Shown: positions 35,860 to 47,006, counted from the stretch's first letter. The stretch is DNA of 64,000 nucleotides from Cristatella mucedo (GCA_009760855.2 WPIO01000147.1:545001-609000); one strand, 5' to 3'. Numbers and translations are program-made. Notes: generated from the sequence alone by a model not told the origin.

Positions 35860-36640
35860 CCCAGTCTATTTATCAAGACACGTTTCCTTGTGAAATTGTA
35901 TCATCAGCATTGCTAATAGAACGAGTATCGATGTATTGAGGAAACCCCAATTCGCACAACCCTGAATGCTTACTTGTGGGATTCTTTGTCCGCGTGTTTT
36001 TAAAGAATACACCTAAGAGCTTTTTGGTTATCAATGCTATCAAGACAAAGTGTTGGACTAAGTGCCAATATAACCACAGCCGTCGTGCTTTATGTTGGCC
36101 GACATAAAACCTGTTCGGCAGAAATGGCAATCATACGACTATGATGCTGGAAGCTTAGCTGCAATTTATTAGCTAAAAATTAATTAATATAATATTGTTA
36201 GACAACCAACTGGTTTTGACACTGTCTTGCACCGGTCACCTAAATTGAACTGACAGGTCCTGATTCCGTTGGTGTTCCCATACAGCTGCTGTCAGACATT
36301 CTGCCTCATTTGCTTTTGTTCTGCTGCCGCTTTCACACCCGGTCCTGCTGAATAACCTAACTATTGAGCTAAGAAGTACATGTTAGCGAGTACTCAGGCT
36401 CACTCGACGACAAAAAACATAGTTTACCAAGAGGTAACAGACATGTAAACATATGCACAATATTTTTTCTACTCTGACTAAGCGAAGCGAGTCCACAGGC
36501 TCACTTGTATGCATATATCCCTATTAACTAAAGCGAAAAAGTTTATCCGTCACGCGGCAAGATGGCAACCAGTACTTCCGGAAGTGACTAATAGACGCGT
36601 AAATTTAGGTACAGTATGACTCAGCGAAGCGAGTCCACGG
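35860..36640. other. Intergenic with a 22-base direct repeat
   Basis: A sequence close to GACTAAGCGAAGCGAGTCCAC occurs at 36476 and, slightly changed, at 36617. The second copy sits immediately before the TA microsatellite. Nothing else is recognised. Confidence 0.5.
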
Positions 36641-36647
36641 GCAGTGA

Positions 36648-36840
<193 letters not shown>

Positions 36841-36998
36841 CAATGAAGCGCACACTAAAGAGCCTCCGCCGATTTAACCTGAAAGCGAAGAAGAGTCATG
36901 GCGGACAAGCATAACTGGCAAACTAATTAAGCCCTACTTCTATCAATGCGCTGAGTACATGAAGCCTTAATCCTGTGGATGTAGAGACTATGCCTCAC

Positions 36999-37035
36999 AT
37001 GCAATGCTTGCTTAAATAGCGCCTAAGCATTGCAT
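36999..37035. repeat. Perfect 11-bp inverted repeat
   Basis: ATGCAATGCTT and AAGCATTGCAT are separated by 15 bases. It could be a hairpin or a pair of factor sites upstream of the TATA element at 37212. Confidence 0.8.
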
Positions 37036-37211
37036 TGGCACGTGGCTACCGCTCAAGGTCCTTTGCAGTCATACACTTCCGACATAACCAAATGCTACAA
37101 ATACGCAGCAAAAACTGCGACCCTAACTGCAGTACGCTCTACTGAAGTTAGACTAATGCTGGCGAAGTTTTGAACTTTTGAAAACAGCGTGCCACTTGTA
37201 GGTGCCGCACC

Positions 37212-37394
37212 TATATAAAAAGGTACTCCGCGAACCGCGGAAAACGGCAGCAAGAAGATCACTCACAATTCGAAATAACAAGTCCTTATTTCAAGTTTAG
37301 AGAAGTCTATTTAGTGACGACAGAAGGTCGCAGGTATTTAACATCGGCCATCGCCAACTACAACTTCAATACGCTGAAAAAACACCCCAATAAA
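37212..37394 (+). promoter_or_regulatory. Promoter-like module: TATA box, GC palindrome, later AATAAA
   Basis: TATATAAAAA at 37212-37221 is followed by the palindrome TCCGCG-AAC-CGCGGA (37227-37241) and an AATAAA at 37389-37394. A TATA box followed within about 180 bases by a polyadenylation signal is the layout of an LTR or of a short transcript unit. I did not find a second LTR or flanking duplications. A further hairpin (CTGGCCTG, GCTCA, CAGGCCAG) lies at 37465-37485. Confidence 0.4.
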
Positions 37395-37539
37395 CTACCG
37401 GCCGGCACACAGTCCCGGGTGCAATTCCCGCGTGGCTCAAAGCCCAGAGCACCACAGCTGCTGCCTGGCCTGGCTCACAGGCCAGATCGTAACAGAGTGA
37501 CGGTGTACATTAATATATTTACTTGTTTATTTATTTAAA

Positions 37540-37680
37540 ATTAATTTTTATAGAGCTCTAAGAGATCTTAATCGGGCGCCTCGCGTACGCCGCGGTGCTC
37601 GTATCTACGATCTCTGCTATCAAAGACATTCCCTCGAGCTCAGTCGTTGAAGGTGAGCACCTTGAGGCCAAACTGGGGCC
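37540..37680 (-). mobile_element. SINE-A copy, diverged
   Basis: On the minus strand the order A-region, CTCGAGGG B-region and hairpin arm GGCGCCCGATTAAGATCTCT, then TATAAAAATTAATTTT matches SINE-A, with many changes in the middle. Confidence 0.6.
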
Positions 37681-37799
37681 AAACGGACGATAGTCACTCG
37701 ATTCTTGCTCTTGAGCTGTCTGCGTATCAAGGAATTGAAAAAAAGGTCATTTACTAACTCTTGAGAGTCGAGAAAAGTGAACAGCAAAATCAGATTCCG

Positions 37800-38375
37800 A
37801 ACTTAACTCGTGAAGTCTGTTCTCAGCGAAAACTCCTACGCGCAGCCCTCTTTAAGTTCTTCTTGGTGCTCTTTCCTTGGAGCGCTCGAGTCGAGGCTAC
37901 GCTCGCTTCCTCAGGCTCAGGATGAGAGAATGACTGGGCGCTCTCCTCTCGCCTCGCTCTCACCTTCTGCTCCACGTCCCTTCAGCCAATGCAACGGTCG
38001 GTTGCAGCGATTCTGTTGAGCAACCCGAGGAAGCAGCTGCCGCCCGCAGTAGCACGCATTGGCATAACACCCAGTTGCAATAATGAAGCTTACTGAGTTC
38101 ATTCGACGGTCCCCTCGTGTGGGCGCGGCAGCTTAAGGCCGCCGAGAGAACGCTCGACACGCTCACGCGCGCGGCTAAACCACGTCACCTTGGCAACATG
38201 CGACCTCTGGCAAATCAGCTTGCGGTAATCCTCGTCGATGCCAGACGAGCCGCTGTCGCGACTTAATTTATCGCCTCCCATCCTTGCGGATTTAGATTGG
38301 GCGTGCTGGATAGCATTCCGGTAAGCGTCCGGCGGTTGCTGGGTCGGGAGGCTGTTCTATCGCTTGCAGCGCGCC
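37800..38375 (+). promoter_or_regulatory. CpG-rich upstream region of the Ly6-type gene
   Basis: GC and CpG content rises sharply from about 37850 and stays high to 39700, in contrast to the AT-rich flanks. An ATTGG (inverted CCAAT) lies at 38296. No TATA box is evident. This is the likely promoter region of the gene that starts at 38376. Confidence 0.45.
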
Positions 38376-39111
38376 ATGAAGTCGTTCGCTGTCGCTGCGT
38401 TGGCGGCGCTCGCACTGCGTGAGTGACTCGCTTCGAGCGCGCGCGCGCGCTCGCGACGCCAGCTGGCGTCTTATTTCCAAACGCGCGGGCGCCCGCTCTG
38501 CACGCTTTCGCCCTGGCGCTCTCGGGCGCATCGTCCGCTTGACAGTCGGCACGCCGCCGCGCACGTCCGATGCGGCCAAGTGCTACTCGTGCTCGACGGC
38601 CACATCCGCCTCTTGCGGAGACCCGTACACAGCGGACAGCACAACCGCTCAGAATTGCCCTACGGGTAGCAACGGCTTCTGCGTAAAATCCATTGCCCCG
38701 GCGGGGCCGACGACGACGACGGGTAATTGGGCCGCGCGCGAGCGCGGCGGGCGGCGACGGTGCCCGCACGCCTCCACGTCACCCACCCGGCGCGCTCGCG
38801 GCTAATGGCGCGAACCTGTAGGTCCTCCTCGGCCGCGACCCGCGATGCTCTCTGCGTAGCTGCTGGCGCGACGCGGCCGCTGCGCGATCGCGTGAGCCTC
38901 TGCAACGTTCTGCCGGCGCCGCCGCCCAGTTATGAGGTCTTGCGGTCCGGAACGAGCGACTGCGGGCTGCTCAACGTCGGGCGGGACGACGACTTGCTAC
39001 TGCGCCCAGGACTTGTGCAATGCGTCGGCAACTCGCCGCGCGGAAGCTCGGATTGCAATGTCGGCGGCCTTCGTTGCGGCTGGCCTCTACTCGCGGCTGT
39101 CTCGCCCTTGA
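38376..39111 (+). CDS. Three-exon Ly6/uPAR-domain (three-finger fold) secreted or GPI-linked protein
   Basis: Exons 38376-38418, 38546-38722 and 38930-39111 join in frame, each intron being phase 1, with donors GTGAGT and GTAATT and acceptors TTGACAG and GCCCAG. The 133-residue product starts with a signal peptide (MKSFAVAALAALALLG). A ten-cysteine domain follows at residues 27-104 with spacing C-x2-C-x7-C-x13-C-x7-C-x17-C-x8-C-x8-C-x-C-x4-CN. Recognisable parts are KCYSCSTATSASCGDPY, MRSCGPERATAGC and TCYCAQDLCN. The second intron splits the domain in the middle, as is usual in Ly6 genes. The tail IAMSAAFVAAGLY is only a weak GPI-anchor signal, so the protein may be secreted, or an alternative last exon may exist (see 39328). 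Ly6 proteins bind receptors, channels or each other at the cell surface; this protein's partner is unknown. The CGDP motif recalls the insect quiver/sleepless-like branch, but that assignment is an inference. Confidence 0.87.
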
Positions 39112-39250
39112 CCGTCGGCGATGACGTCGCGTCGTCGTCCTCGTCCTCTGCGAGCTCCGCGCGCGACGAGGCGACATCTCGACGGGCCGACGTTCATTCT
39201 CCTCGAATGCTCCGGCGTGCCTTTCAGAAGCGGCTCGAAAGCGTTCGTAC

Positions 39251-39283
39251 GGGCTGCTTCCGGGCTGCTTCCGGGCTGCTTCC
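39251..39283. repeat. Three tandem copies of an 11-mer
   Basis: GGGCTGCTTCC occurs three times in a row downstream of the Ly6 gene. A short (AGTC)n run follows at 39488-39506. Confidence 0.9.
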
Positions 39284-39327
39284 GGCTGTTCTCGACTCCG
39301 ACCGTTGCGGCTCGACGCTAGTCACAG

Positions 39328-39459
39328 CGGGGCACATTCGAACGCTTTTTGGGCGGCGCGGTTGCTTCGATTGCTGCGAGCGCAGTCACCGGAAGCGGCG
39401 GCTGCATCGCGGCGGCGGCAGCCGCAGCACTGCTGCTGCTGCTACTACCGCAGGCGTAG
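39328..39459 (+). other. Open frame ending in a GPI-signal-like hydrophobic tail
   Basis: After an acceptor-like GTCACAG (to 39327), a 43-codon frame runs to TAG at 39457. It ends CIAAAAAAALLLLLLPQA, a textbook shape for a cleaved GPI-anchor signal. It could be an alternative last exon of the Ly6 gene, part of a neighbouring Ly6-type gene, or a by-product of GC-rich trinucleotide sequence (GCG, GCA and CTG runs). I found no consensus donor of matching phase in the preceding exon. Confidence 0.25.
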
Positions 39460-39787
39460 GCGTCGGGTCCATCGGTCGCGCGCGTGCGAGTCAGTCAGTC
39501 AGTCAGCTCTCACAGGTGCTTGCTCGGCGTCCAGTACACCGAGGTGTTCGGCGCGATGAAGTACAGCTGCATGTGACGTGCGCGATGCAGGGCACTCGAT
39601 GCCTGCAACGCAGCGTGCGCCTGTTTAGTGCGCGCTGCATTGCAGCCCGTTCAGACTGGTCGCCGCCGGTCTGAACGGGAAAATGGTGCGGGTGAAACGG
39701 AAACCTAAAAAGAAATATACCTGCATGCGTCTGACTTAAGTCAAACCACGTTATTTCTTTTGCACATTCGTAGCTAAGTGCGCTTCC

Positions 39788-39872
39788 TGTGTAGCAAATG
39801 TAAAGTGCCTAGAAAGAGATTGAGTGCTCCGAGGGCTCTATATCAAATGCATTATTGTTATTATTATTGTAC
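39788..39872 (+). mobile_element. LINE-B 3' tail
   Basis: GCAAATGTAAAGTGCCTAGA, the partner arm and ATTATTGTTATTATTATT match the family tail. No coding part is attached. Confidence 0.8.
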
Positions 39873-39874
39873 AT

Positions 39875-40292
39875 ATGCACGTAGTCTTGTACTCTAAACC
39901 TCGCGTTCACCTGATGTCGCCGCAATGCCTTCGCCTACTGTCTACGATGCGACAGAGCGCTTGTAGAATATGAAACGGTACTCTAAGCTGCAAATGTTCT
40001 GTTTCTCATTCCAGCCTGAAGTTCTTCATTTTCGTGTGAGCATTTGCGTGATTCAGAACGAGAAAATACTGCGTCTTTAAATTAAAATTGCATGAAGCCG
40101 CGTGCGAGCGTTTGTCGAGCTGTTATTACCTTTCTTTCTCAGAAATGCCGAAGTTATTTTTTTGCTTGGCCTGTGAAGCCGCCTTCTTTTATAGCTCGTG
40201 CATAGTACTTCATGCCGAGAAATGTTCGCTAACTAATCATACGTCAAATTCAGCCTTAGCCGTCAACCAAACGGTCGCTGTCGTAATTAATC
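39875..40292. other. Intergenic, nothing recognised
   Basis: A 103-codon frame at 40088-40399 runs into the SINE and has no family pattern. Confidence 0.5.
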
Positions 40293-40294
40293 CT

Positions 40295-40431
40295 AGCCGG
40301 TTTGGCCCAGTGGTTAAGGTGCTCGCCCCGACCAAGGTCAGGCTGAGGCAGTCTGGCTTGAGCGCCGAGGCATATGTGAAGCACGTGAATAGAGTTTAGG
40401 CTCTCTTAGGGCGCTATATAAATGCCTTATA
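40295..40431 (+). mobile_element. SINE-A copy, plus strand
   Basis: It begins AGCCGGTTTGGCCCAGTGGT with A-box GGCCCAGTGGTTAAGG. The central TGGCTTGAGCGCC region has a degraded B-box. It ends in the hairpin tail (GAATAGAGTTTAGGCTCTCT, then AGGGCGCTATATAAATG). Confidence 0.85.
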
Positions 40432-40434
40432 TTT

Positions 40435-42590
40435 TTTAAGAGTGGTAAACCGGAACATGTAGAGAGAATAATGAAAGACTTAGCAAGAGAAAGAAATAGA
40501 AAGACTGAATCAACTGGAAACCCTTAAATGTGTTGTTGCATGTGAAGCTATAACGCTACATAACAGCTACAACGCTATCTTACGAGCCGCAGTGCGAGTG
40601 GCACCAAGCACGCCCAAGTTACGCGTCTTCTCTAACGAATTCTTAAATTTCAGAGATTTACTTCAAATGGCATAGGCACTTGTGGTCCGAATTACTTGTC
40701 TGCGAATTCAGGTTGCATTGCGGCAGTGGTACAGCGAGCATTTAACACGTTCCTTGACTATTCATTGGCTGGAGTGTCAGAGCTCGCCATTGGCAGTGCT
40801 GCCGAAAAATTCTAGTAAAATGATAGTAAACATGATAGTAATTAATATAGTAGCGAGGTCGATCTACTAGTTTCCAGAAGTCAGTCGTACCGCTGCTACT
40901 GCGATAGCTATCTAGTGATAAGCTGATGTTAGAGAACCTTTCTGACTTGGACCCGCGGGTGTCACTGCGGCTTATTCCTCCGCTTCGAAATGGCGGCATG
41001 TTAAATTAGCCAAATGTTGACTGCCGAACTATTCATCATTCGTGGTCCAGTCACTGTAGCTTTAGGCATTAAAAACAGTTTCGCTCTAGAACACGAGTGG
41101 CTTAGGAGGCGCTATGCGCACCAGGCAAGACTTTCGTTGCGCCGTCCCTGTTTTCGGATGCCAGCAAACAGCGGTCACTGTCGAATAACTTCTCTAAACA
41201 ACAGATATTGACTTGTTATCTTAGGTATTTGGGATGCTCTCCGCTCCTGCCGCGTTTCGCCACAGATGGCGCTCCAGACGGTGCATTGTTTCTGCACTGG
41301 CAAATAGCTGGCCGCGATCGCGAGCATTTGTCACCCATCGGCTGGGATGTTGCTATCGCTGCTTCTGAAGCTTCTAATCCTTGTACGGACGTAGAAGCCG
41401 CTACATCCCGGTCGTTACAAATCCGAGAATTGTACCATTGTACATGTGCGCCAGCAGCGCCGTACCGTCGAGTCAGCTAGGCTAAAATCATTAGCAGCAA
41501 TCCCCTCCTTGCTAATACATTTGCTCTGATTTGATTACCAGTAGAGCAAATGGGTTTGCAAGAAGGAGGCGTGTCAGTTACAATTAACATACAGAATCGC
41601 TCCCCGCGAACCTTTTTGACGACTACTCCTTTTCTTGAGATGCCGAGCCTAGCATGTTTAACTGAGCAATTTCTTTTTCATCGAGCAGTCTTGATTAAAC
41701 CTTAAGATTAAACCTTAAGATTAAATTTACTGTAAATCTAGGCTGCTCACTTCGCTACTATCATTATGGGGCGTCTAAGCTTGCCCGACAGTATACGAAT
41801 GTGTGCCTCTTGAAGTCTATTGGCGAAGGAATGTTTTTCAAAAGCCTCCAACGCATTGTGCTCTCTCTTTACCTCGACATGTCCTCACACTTTGCAACGT
41901 TTGCATGGTTTTGTGAGGTACATGCATGAGCGCAGGAAGTGAGGTAAGTGATTGCAGAAGGAAGCAAAGAGGTCAAAGACAAGAGACGACACATTAGAAC
42001 ATGATCGCTACTAAACCATTACAAAATGCCAACAAAAGCTTACTTAAGGAACTAGAAGGCTAGGCAATTTTCTACGACTACAAGCTGCTGTGTTCTTAAT
42101 TTGACTGCTCTGGAAGTTATTTTCAGTCCAGTTCACACCAGGACTTCGTATTTCCAATGATAACGTTTCGCTCTCAACCAACCTAACTGTAGCGGGAATA
42201 ATTGCAAAGACTATAAAAATGTGCGAAGTAAGACGAGTTGACGTATCTTCGCCAAAGAGCAAACTTACATGGCGAGGGGTGTTTGCCTTTGCGACAGTGT
42301 GTTCGCGTGTGCGGGGGTGGGAATTCCATAAAGGGTCCTGCTTAGGGTCACTCATCATACATTGCGCCTTTGTAAAAGAAGAAATGCATGAATTGTATAT
42401 ACTATAAATCTATAGTAAACATTTTTTAGTATAAATGTGTTGGCACATTTGGTTGGGCTCCCGGATGCTCAAAGTTTCTGTCATGCAATAAGAAAAGGTA
42501 TTAATTATGCATTTCTTTTATCATTTCCTAGCTGTGCCCTTTTCATGGTAAAAAACATAAAAAAGGGGCCTATCTTCAACCACGTGATCT
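40435..42590. other. Intergenic with GC-richer patches
   Basis: GC-richer stretches lie at 40880-41000 and 41080-41480. Frames at 40999-40742 (-), beginning MPPFRSGGISRSDTR, and at 41208-41480 (+) are open but unrecognised. A minus-strand frame of 104 codons at 42358-42044 also has no recognisable motif. None is called as a gene. Confidence 0.35.
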
Positions 42591-42597
42591 AGATCGC

Positions 42598-42682
42598 ATG
42601 GCTGCTGAGTTGTATTTACTTGCTGAACTATGTCGGGCATCAGCTGCCGTCCAATTGCAAATATTTGATCGCTTGAGGTCAG
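42598..42682 (+). CDS. Candidate first coding exon, unrecognised
   Basis: An ATG at 42598 opens a 28-codon frame with no stop that ends at a consensus splice donor (TCAG|GTAAGC, exon end 42682, phase 1). The reading MAAELYLLAELCRASAAVQL followed by QIFDRLRS is helical and leucine/alanine-rich. An E-box CACGTG lies at 42581. I see no matching second exon and do not recognise the family. It might equally be chance plus a good donor. Confidence 0.3.
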
Positions 42683-42689
42683 GTAAGCA

Positions 42690-43235
42690 TTTTAAGCTAA
42701 CTGTCGCCGTTGTTTCTAACTGGTGCCTATGTATGGCCGGCACATTGTATGTACTGTTCCACACAAGGTCCTCGAGCTATCCTTTCTTTAGTTGTATCAA
42801 TCTTTCAAAAAAAGTTTGTAAAGGCATCTAATGCTTCATTCTTTGAATTTCGTAGCCACTGATAGTCAGTTCTGAGATCTAAGGTCCATATGTTACCAGG
42901 CTAACATCTCCCACCCCATAAAGCTGACAGCTATATCTCAGGTCTTGCTTAATATAATTGTAATCAAGAGTAGTAAATTGTAAAATTCAACATGAGAACC
43001 GAGTTTCTTACCAGACACTTTACAAATGCTAGAAATGTAGCATGTTATTTGGTTAATATAACCTGCATGCTATCAGTGCATAAGCATACACTAAGAAATT
43101 CACAAGGACCAAGCAAATATGGTGATAAAAAAGCAGATAATCACCTTCTATTTCAATTTCACTCATTAAGAGGATGCTGTGACATTAGTCATTAGTAATG
43201 AGTTAGTTACATGATTCGGGAGATTATGAAGTGAA
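42690..43235. other. AT-rich, possible intron or intergenic
   Basis: Nothing recognised. Confidence 0.45.
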
Positions 43236-43239
43236 GAAA

Positions 43240-43505
43240 CTTAATAGAATTATTAAGGTTAGCGATAGGCCAATGCTAGCAACTTCAGGCTGTCGAGTGG
43301 CTGAAATTTTCGCTAGCCTTATTGGAAACGAGTTCTAATTGCTTGATCCTAGCAAGAAACAGAAGAGACCTACAGCTTAGTGACAAAACCTTGAGATTGA
43401 TGGTCTGCTGGGGGAGTCGGTGCCATTTGAAGAGTAGTAATGGCACCTGTGACGTCCAGGACAAGGACAGGCAAGCATAGCTGCATAGTTTGCACCAAGT
43501 CAAAG
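43240..43505 (-). mobile_element. LINE-B coding-end fragment
   Basis: The minus strand reads LPQQTINLKVLSLSCRSLLF near 43415-43355, the LPI..RI.FK.LSL...SL block that follows the RT thumb. It also shares the phrase TTTGCACCAA with the copies at 52620 and 55725. Confidence 0.65.
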
Positions 43506-43509
43506 CTCC

Positions 43510-45825
43510 TTACCTTTGCCAGCTAGATGACATGCGAGCATGACGTATGCATGACGTGTGGCTGGCGCAGCCTCTGCTGCTTGTGTCGTGCCGCCGAGCT
43601 TAATGACTAAGCGCTTAGGGAATGACAACACGATCGATGCTTTGTAAGCACACTAGCCACTCAGCTGGCAAGGTGGTCAGATTAGACACAGCAGGAAAAA
43701 ATTCAGAGAAATTCTAAAGGAACATCTTTCCTAGCTGCATTACAGAAAGCATAAGCATTCGGAAGACCAAATATATCGTTGAATCGATGTACGCTACGTC
43801 CGTAAGTATTTACTTTTTACATTGGAGCATTCTATGGACGGTATTTTTCCAATCATTTCGGTGATAAATATTAAGCATAGTCAGGTTATTGACTATTTGT
43901 TCTGCCACCCTAGGAGAGAGAAGAAGCGGTCAGGCCAAACGACCATCAGAGAAGGGTGCGTCCACTTAACCCAAGTGGCTGGAGAGTAGTCTGTCCTTTG
44001 TCTGCCAGAACAAGCCTGGTGTGGGTTCAGGGCGTGTCTGACCCCGAGTGGGAGTGGCCTCAAAGCTGGCAAGCAATTGGGTAACCAGCGGTTGCTACAC
44101 GTATTCTGAAGTATGATTCTCTAAGAAGATTAGTAGGCATACAAAAAACACACATTCACACGGGTAAACGCGCTCGCGAACACACACGCGCGCGCGCACA
44201 CACACCCACAAGCGCTCGCAAAGACACACAGGCACATACACAGTACCTGAACACGCGTGGGGAAGCTTTGACATTTATATATCTGGTGACTCACTTTTAA
44301 ATTGCACGGTAATAGTATCTTTGCAATCGAGGTACTTGCGTTATGTATAGTTTTGATCGAGAGCAAAAATCCATAAGTTCAACTAGCAAAATTTGCTGAG
44401 GAAAGGTGCTTAAAGTAAAGTCTAAAGTAGTCTATAAAAAATGACAGTCTACCTCCATCTAAAATGTTTCTGGTTTTATATCTTTAAAATGAGCTTCATA
44501 TCAGGAATTAAAAACTTCAATTTTCTTCTATCTAACTGGTTCTCTTTAAGGGATCAGCCTCCAATAGTATATGCATTAGCCCATTCACTGGAGAGGACGA
44601 GAAATAGGGAGTTATGTCCCCACCTACTGAGATTTAGCTCATTATTATTGATATTTCTAATAAACCAATGAAATGATTGGAATTCAAATTGACATAAAAA
44701 ACCAAGGATAACATGAGCTATATTTTTAACCATAGCTGTTATTTTGACCTTTCAATGACCAGTAAGAGTCCAGGCCAGGTTTTCACAGGTTTTTCAGTCA
44801 CACATTTCTATCTCGTTAATTAAAGAATTCATTACTATACACTTTTAAAACGCGCCAACCCCTTCAAACGATGCAGGGCACTTGTGTTGTCGCATTTCTC
44901 TCTGCGGAAGAAATAAAAACGAGTTTATGGTGTCAAACTGTAAATACAACCTCAAAATACGTTCAAGAACATGTGCTTACGTATACTTATAACACATTTT
45001 ATAACACTCACTTACCTAGCATAAAACCAGAATTAACTTTAGGCTACGATGTAAAAGTCGAGCCCAACTACTATTTCAAATTTCACGTCAATTGGATACA
45101 AGTTGGCCAAGCTGTAGAATTGAGCATGTACTGAAGACAACTGTTGAGAAAACACTCTTGAAGGCAATTGATGCTGTAAAAGCATGCTAGTGATAACAAA
45201 AAAGCCCGAATTATTCGGTTAACCATCATGCAACTTTAAAGCACATACCAAGGAGCGTATATCTCAAATTTCACGTTGATCGCTTTATTATTAGCCAACC
45301 TGTGACATTTTTTCAAGATACGCGTTAAGCATTGTGGCCAAACGTGTTGGATGACATAAAGGCAGCTCTTTGTCAAAAAAAGTCTACATACTAGGGTTCA
45401 ATACGCACGAGAGATGGCTGGAATTATTTGCATGCAAAAACCATCATACATTCTATATTTCAAGTTGATCGGTTCACTATTATTTGAGGTATGATATCAA
45501 GATACAACGTTGGTTTGTGATATAAAAAGCGTGTGGTGAGGGTCCGGAGGTGAACGAAAGATAGAAAAATACGTTAGCACTACGCATCTCACAAATAACT
45601 CAATAGATGCATAAATAAACGCCTTTAGGACTAAGTCAATCTTACAAGACCCTTAAGTACCAACAAAATATTGTACATGAGACACCGGTAATGTCGGCGT
45701 CTGCCAGCTAAATTAGTTTTTTGCCTATTCAAATCGCAGCTATAAAAAAATGGCAATAATAAAAATTTGAAATCACTTCAATTTCCTTTGACCAAATTTA
45801 AATCGGTATTCGGAGTCCAGTTCCC
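43510..45825. other. Intergenic; CA-rich tract and a degenerate repeated motif
   Basis: A CA/CG-rich low-complexity tract lies at 44150-44265. From about 45075 to 45500 a motif like TTTCAAATTTCACGTTGATC recurs three times at roughly 170-200 base intervals with decay. No gene is supported. Confidence 0.45.
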
Positions 45826-45829
45826 AGTG

Positions 45830-46392
45830 AAAGACGCGCTCATTTGGTGTAGTACTAACATTGTCACGAGCTAAACCAGCCGAGTTACGGCGGTCAGCTA
45901 TAATTCGCGAGTGTGCGATTATGCGACGGTTTATCGCCGAGACAGTATGAAAGTCGAGACTCGCGGCATTAGAGCTGACGGGAGCTCTGGGCCACGTTGT
46001 CGCTGTTGAACGCCTGTGACCGTCCGCTTCTGTTGAATAGACTCGTTTGCATTATGGATACGGACATGATACGCTGAGTGTGTTTGAGCGCTCTTCATCG
46101 CTGCAGTGTTTCTGCTACTGTCGGCTTATGTATCACGTGCATCGGCGGCGCAGCGCCTACAAGTAACTAGCCGTGCTGCGAGGTTCCGGCGTCGCCGGTA
46201 GTCTTCGCGCGCTGACTGAGACCAGAACCATCGCGAGCACTTTTGCGGCCAAGTCCTGACCGGACGTGGAAGCCGCAAAACCCCACTCGTAAAAACATAA
46301 GGTGCGGCAGGCAATGCTCCCGCCTGACCGACCTCGCGTTGTTGGCGGCTGCCGGATATCAGTTGTCCAACAATTCAAAAGGTGCGTCGACA
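45830..46392 (+). promoter_or_regulatory. CpG-richer segment, possible promoter/5' region
   Basis: CpG and GC content is clearly higher than on either side (CGGCGGCGC and similar runs near 46145-46240), and a CACGTG lies at 46135. It leads into the exon candidate at 46393. No TATA box seen. Confidence 0.35.
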
Positions 46393-46525
46393 ATGGAATC
46401 CTTAGCTACCTCAGGCCCGGCGGCAGTAAATGATCCTATCTTGAACAATTATATTGCTGCTGAGTGTTCGTCACTTCCTGTGACTCCGGGCGTAGTTGGG
46501 CGTATCACGACATGTGTAAACACAG
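46393..46525 (+). CDS. Candidate first coding exon, unrecognised
   Basis: An ATG with favourable context (A at -3, G at +4) at 46393 opens 44 codons ending at a donor-like ACACAG|GTATGG (exon end 46525, phase 1). The reading MESLATSGPAAVNDPILNNY, continuing into VTPGVVGRITTCVNT, looks like ordinary protein, but I do not recognise it. The frame continues in phase to the left to 46243 without an earlier convincing start. Linkage to the CpG-rich segment upstream supports a real 5' end. Confidence 0.33.
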
Positions 46526-46821
46526 GTATGGCTCGTAAATATAGCATGCAAAACCTTGATCACCGTTCAACGACGTGAAGCACACCCCATCATGGTGGAG
46601 GTTTAGTTTTCTGGTTTTTATTTACGCTTTTTGGTTGCCAAAATTGCCAGCCGAAGAGTTGAACTAGAAGGGTGTGTCATTGTTTTGAAATTAAACGCTT
46701 TTTCAAAGTTTCAAGCGATAGTCTGGCGTTCGGATAGAGCTGGTTAGATTTTATTTAAAAACGTTCGCCGAGAAAAAACCACTAACTTGCATTATATTCA
46801 CAGAAACTTGGTCTATTGAGC

Positions 46822-46885
46822 TCGATGTGCCGGTACCGATGTAGTCGATGTACCGATGATACTCGATGTACCGATGTTCCGGATA
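46822..46885. repeat. Short imperfect tandem CGATGTACCGATG
   Basis: TCGATGTGCCGGTACCGATG, then TCGATGTACCGATG twice, within 64 bases. Confidence 0.75.
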
Positions 46886-47006
46886 TTTGCCAATCACCAA
46901 AACTTAGGTTTGCTATTATAACTTGTCTGTCTTTCAAAAGACACATTTCCAAAAGCTTCTAAATGTTGACCATTTTTCTGCTTTGCCCCTTCACGTGTCT
47001 AATGTA

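Noticed and set aside
38263-38905. Long Arg/Ala-rich frames on both strands over the CpG island (up to 315 codons)
   Set aside because: They are stop-poor because of GC content. The spliced plus-strand Ly6 reading explains the region, and these overlap it out of frame.
41258-41275. CTCF-like site (AGATGGCGC)
   Set aside because: Only the core matches; the 5' half of the consensus is missing and one short match is expected by chance.
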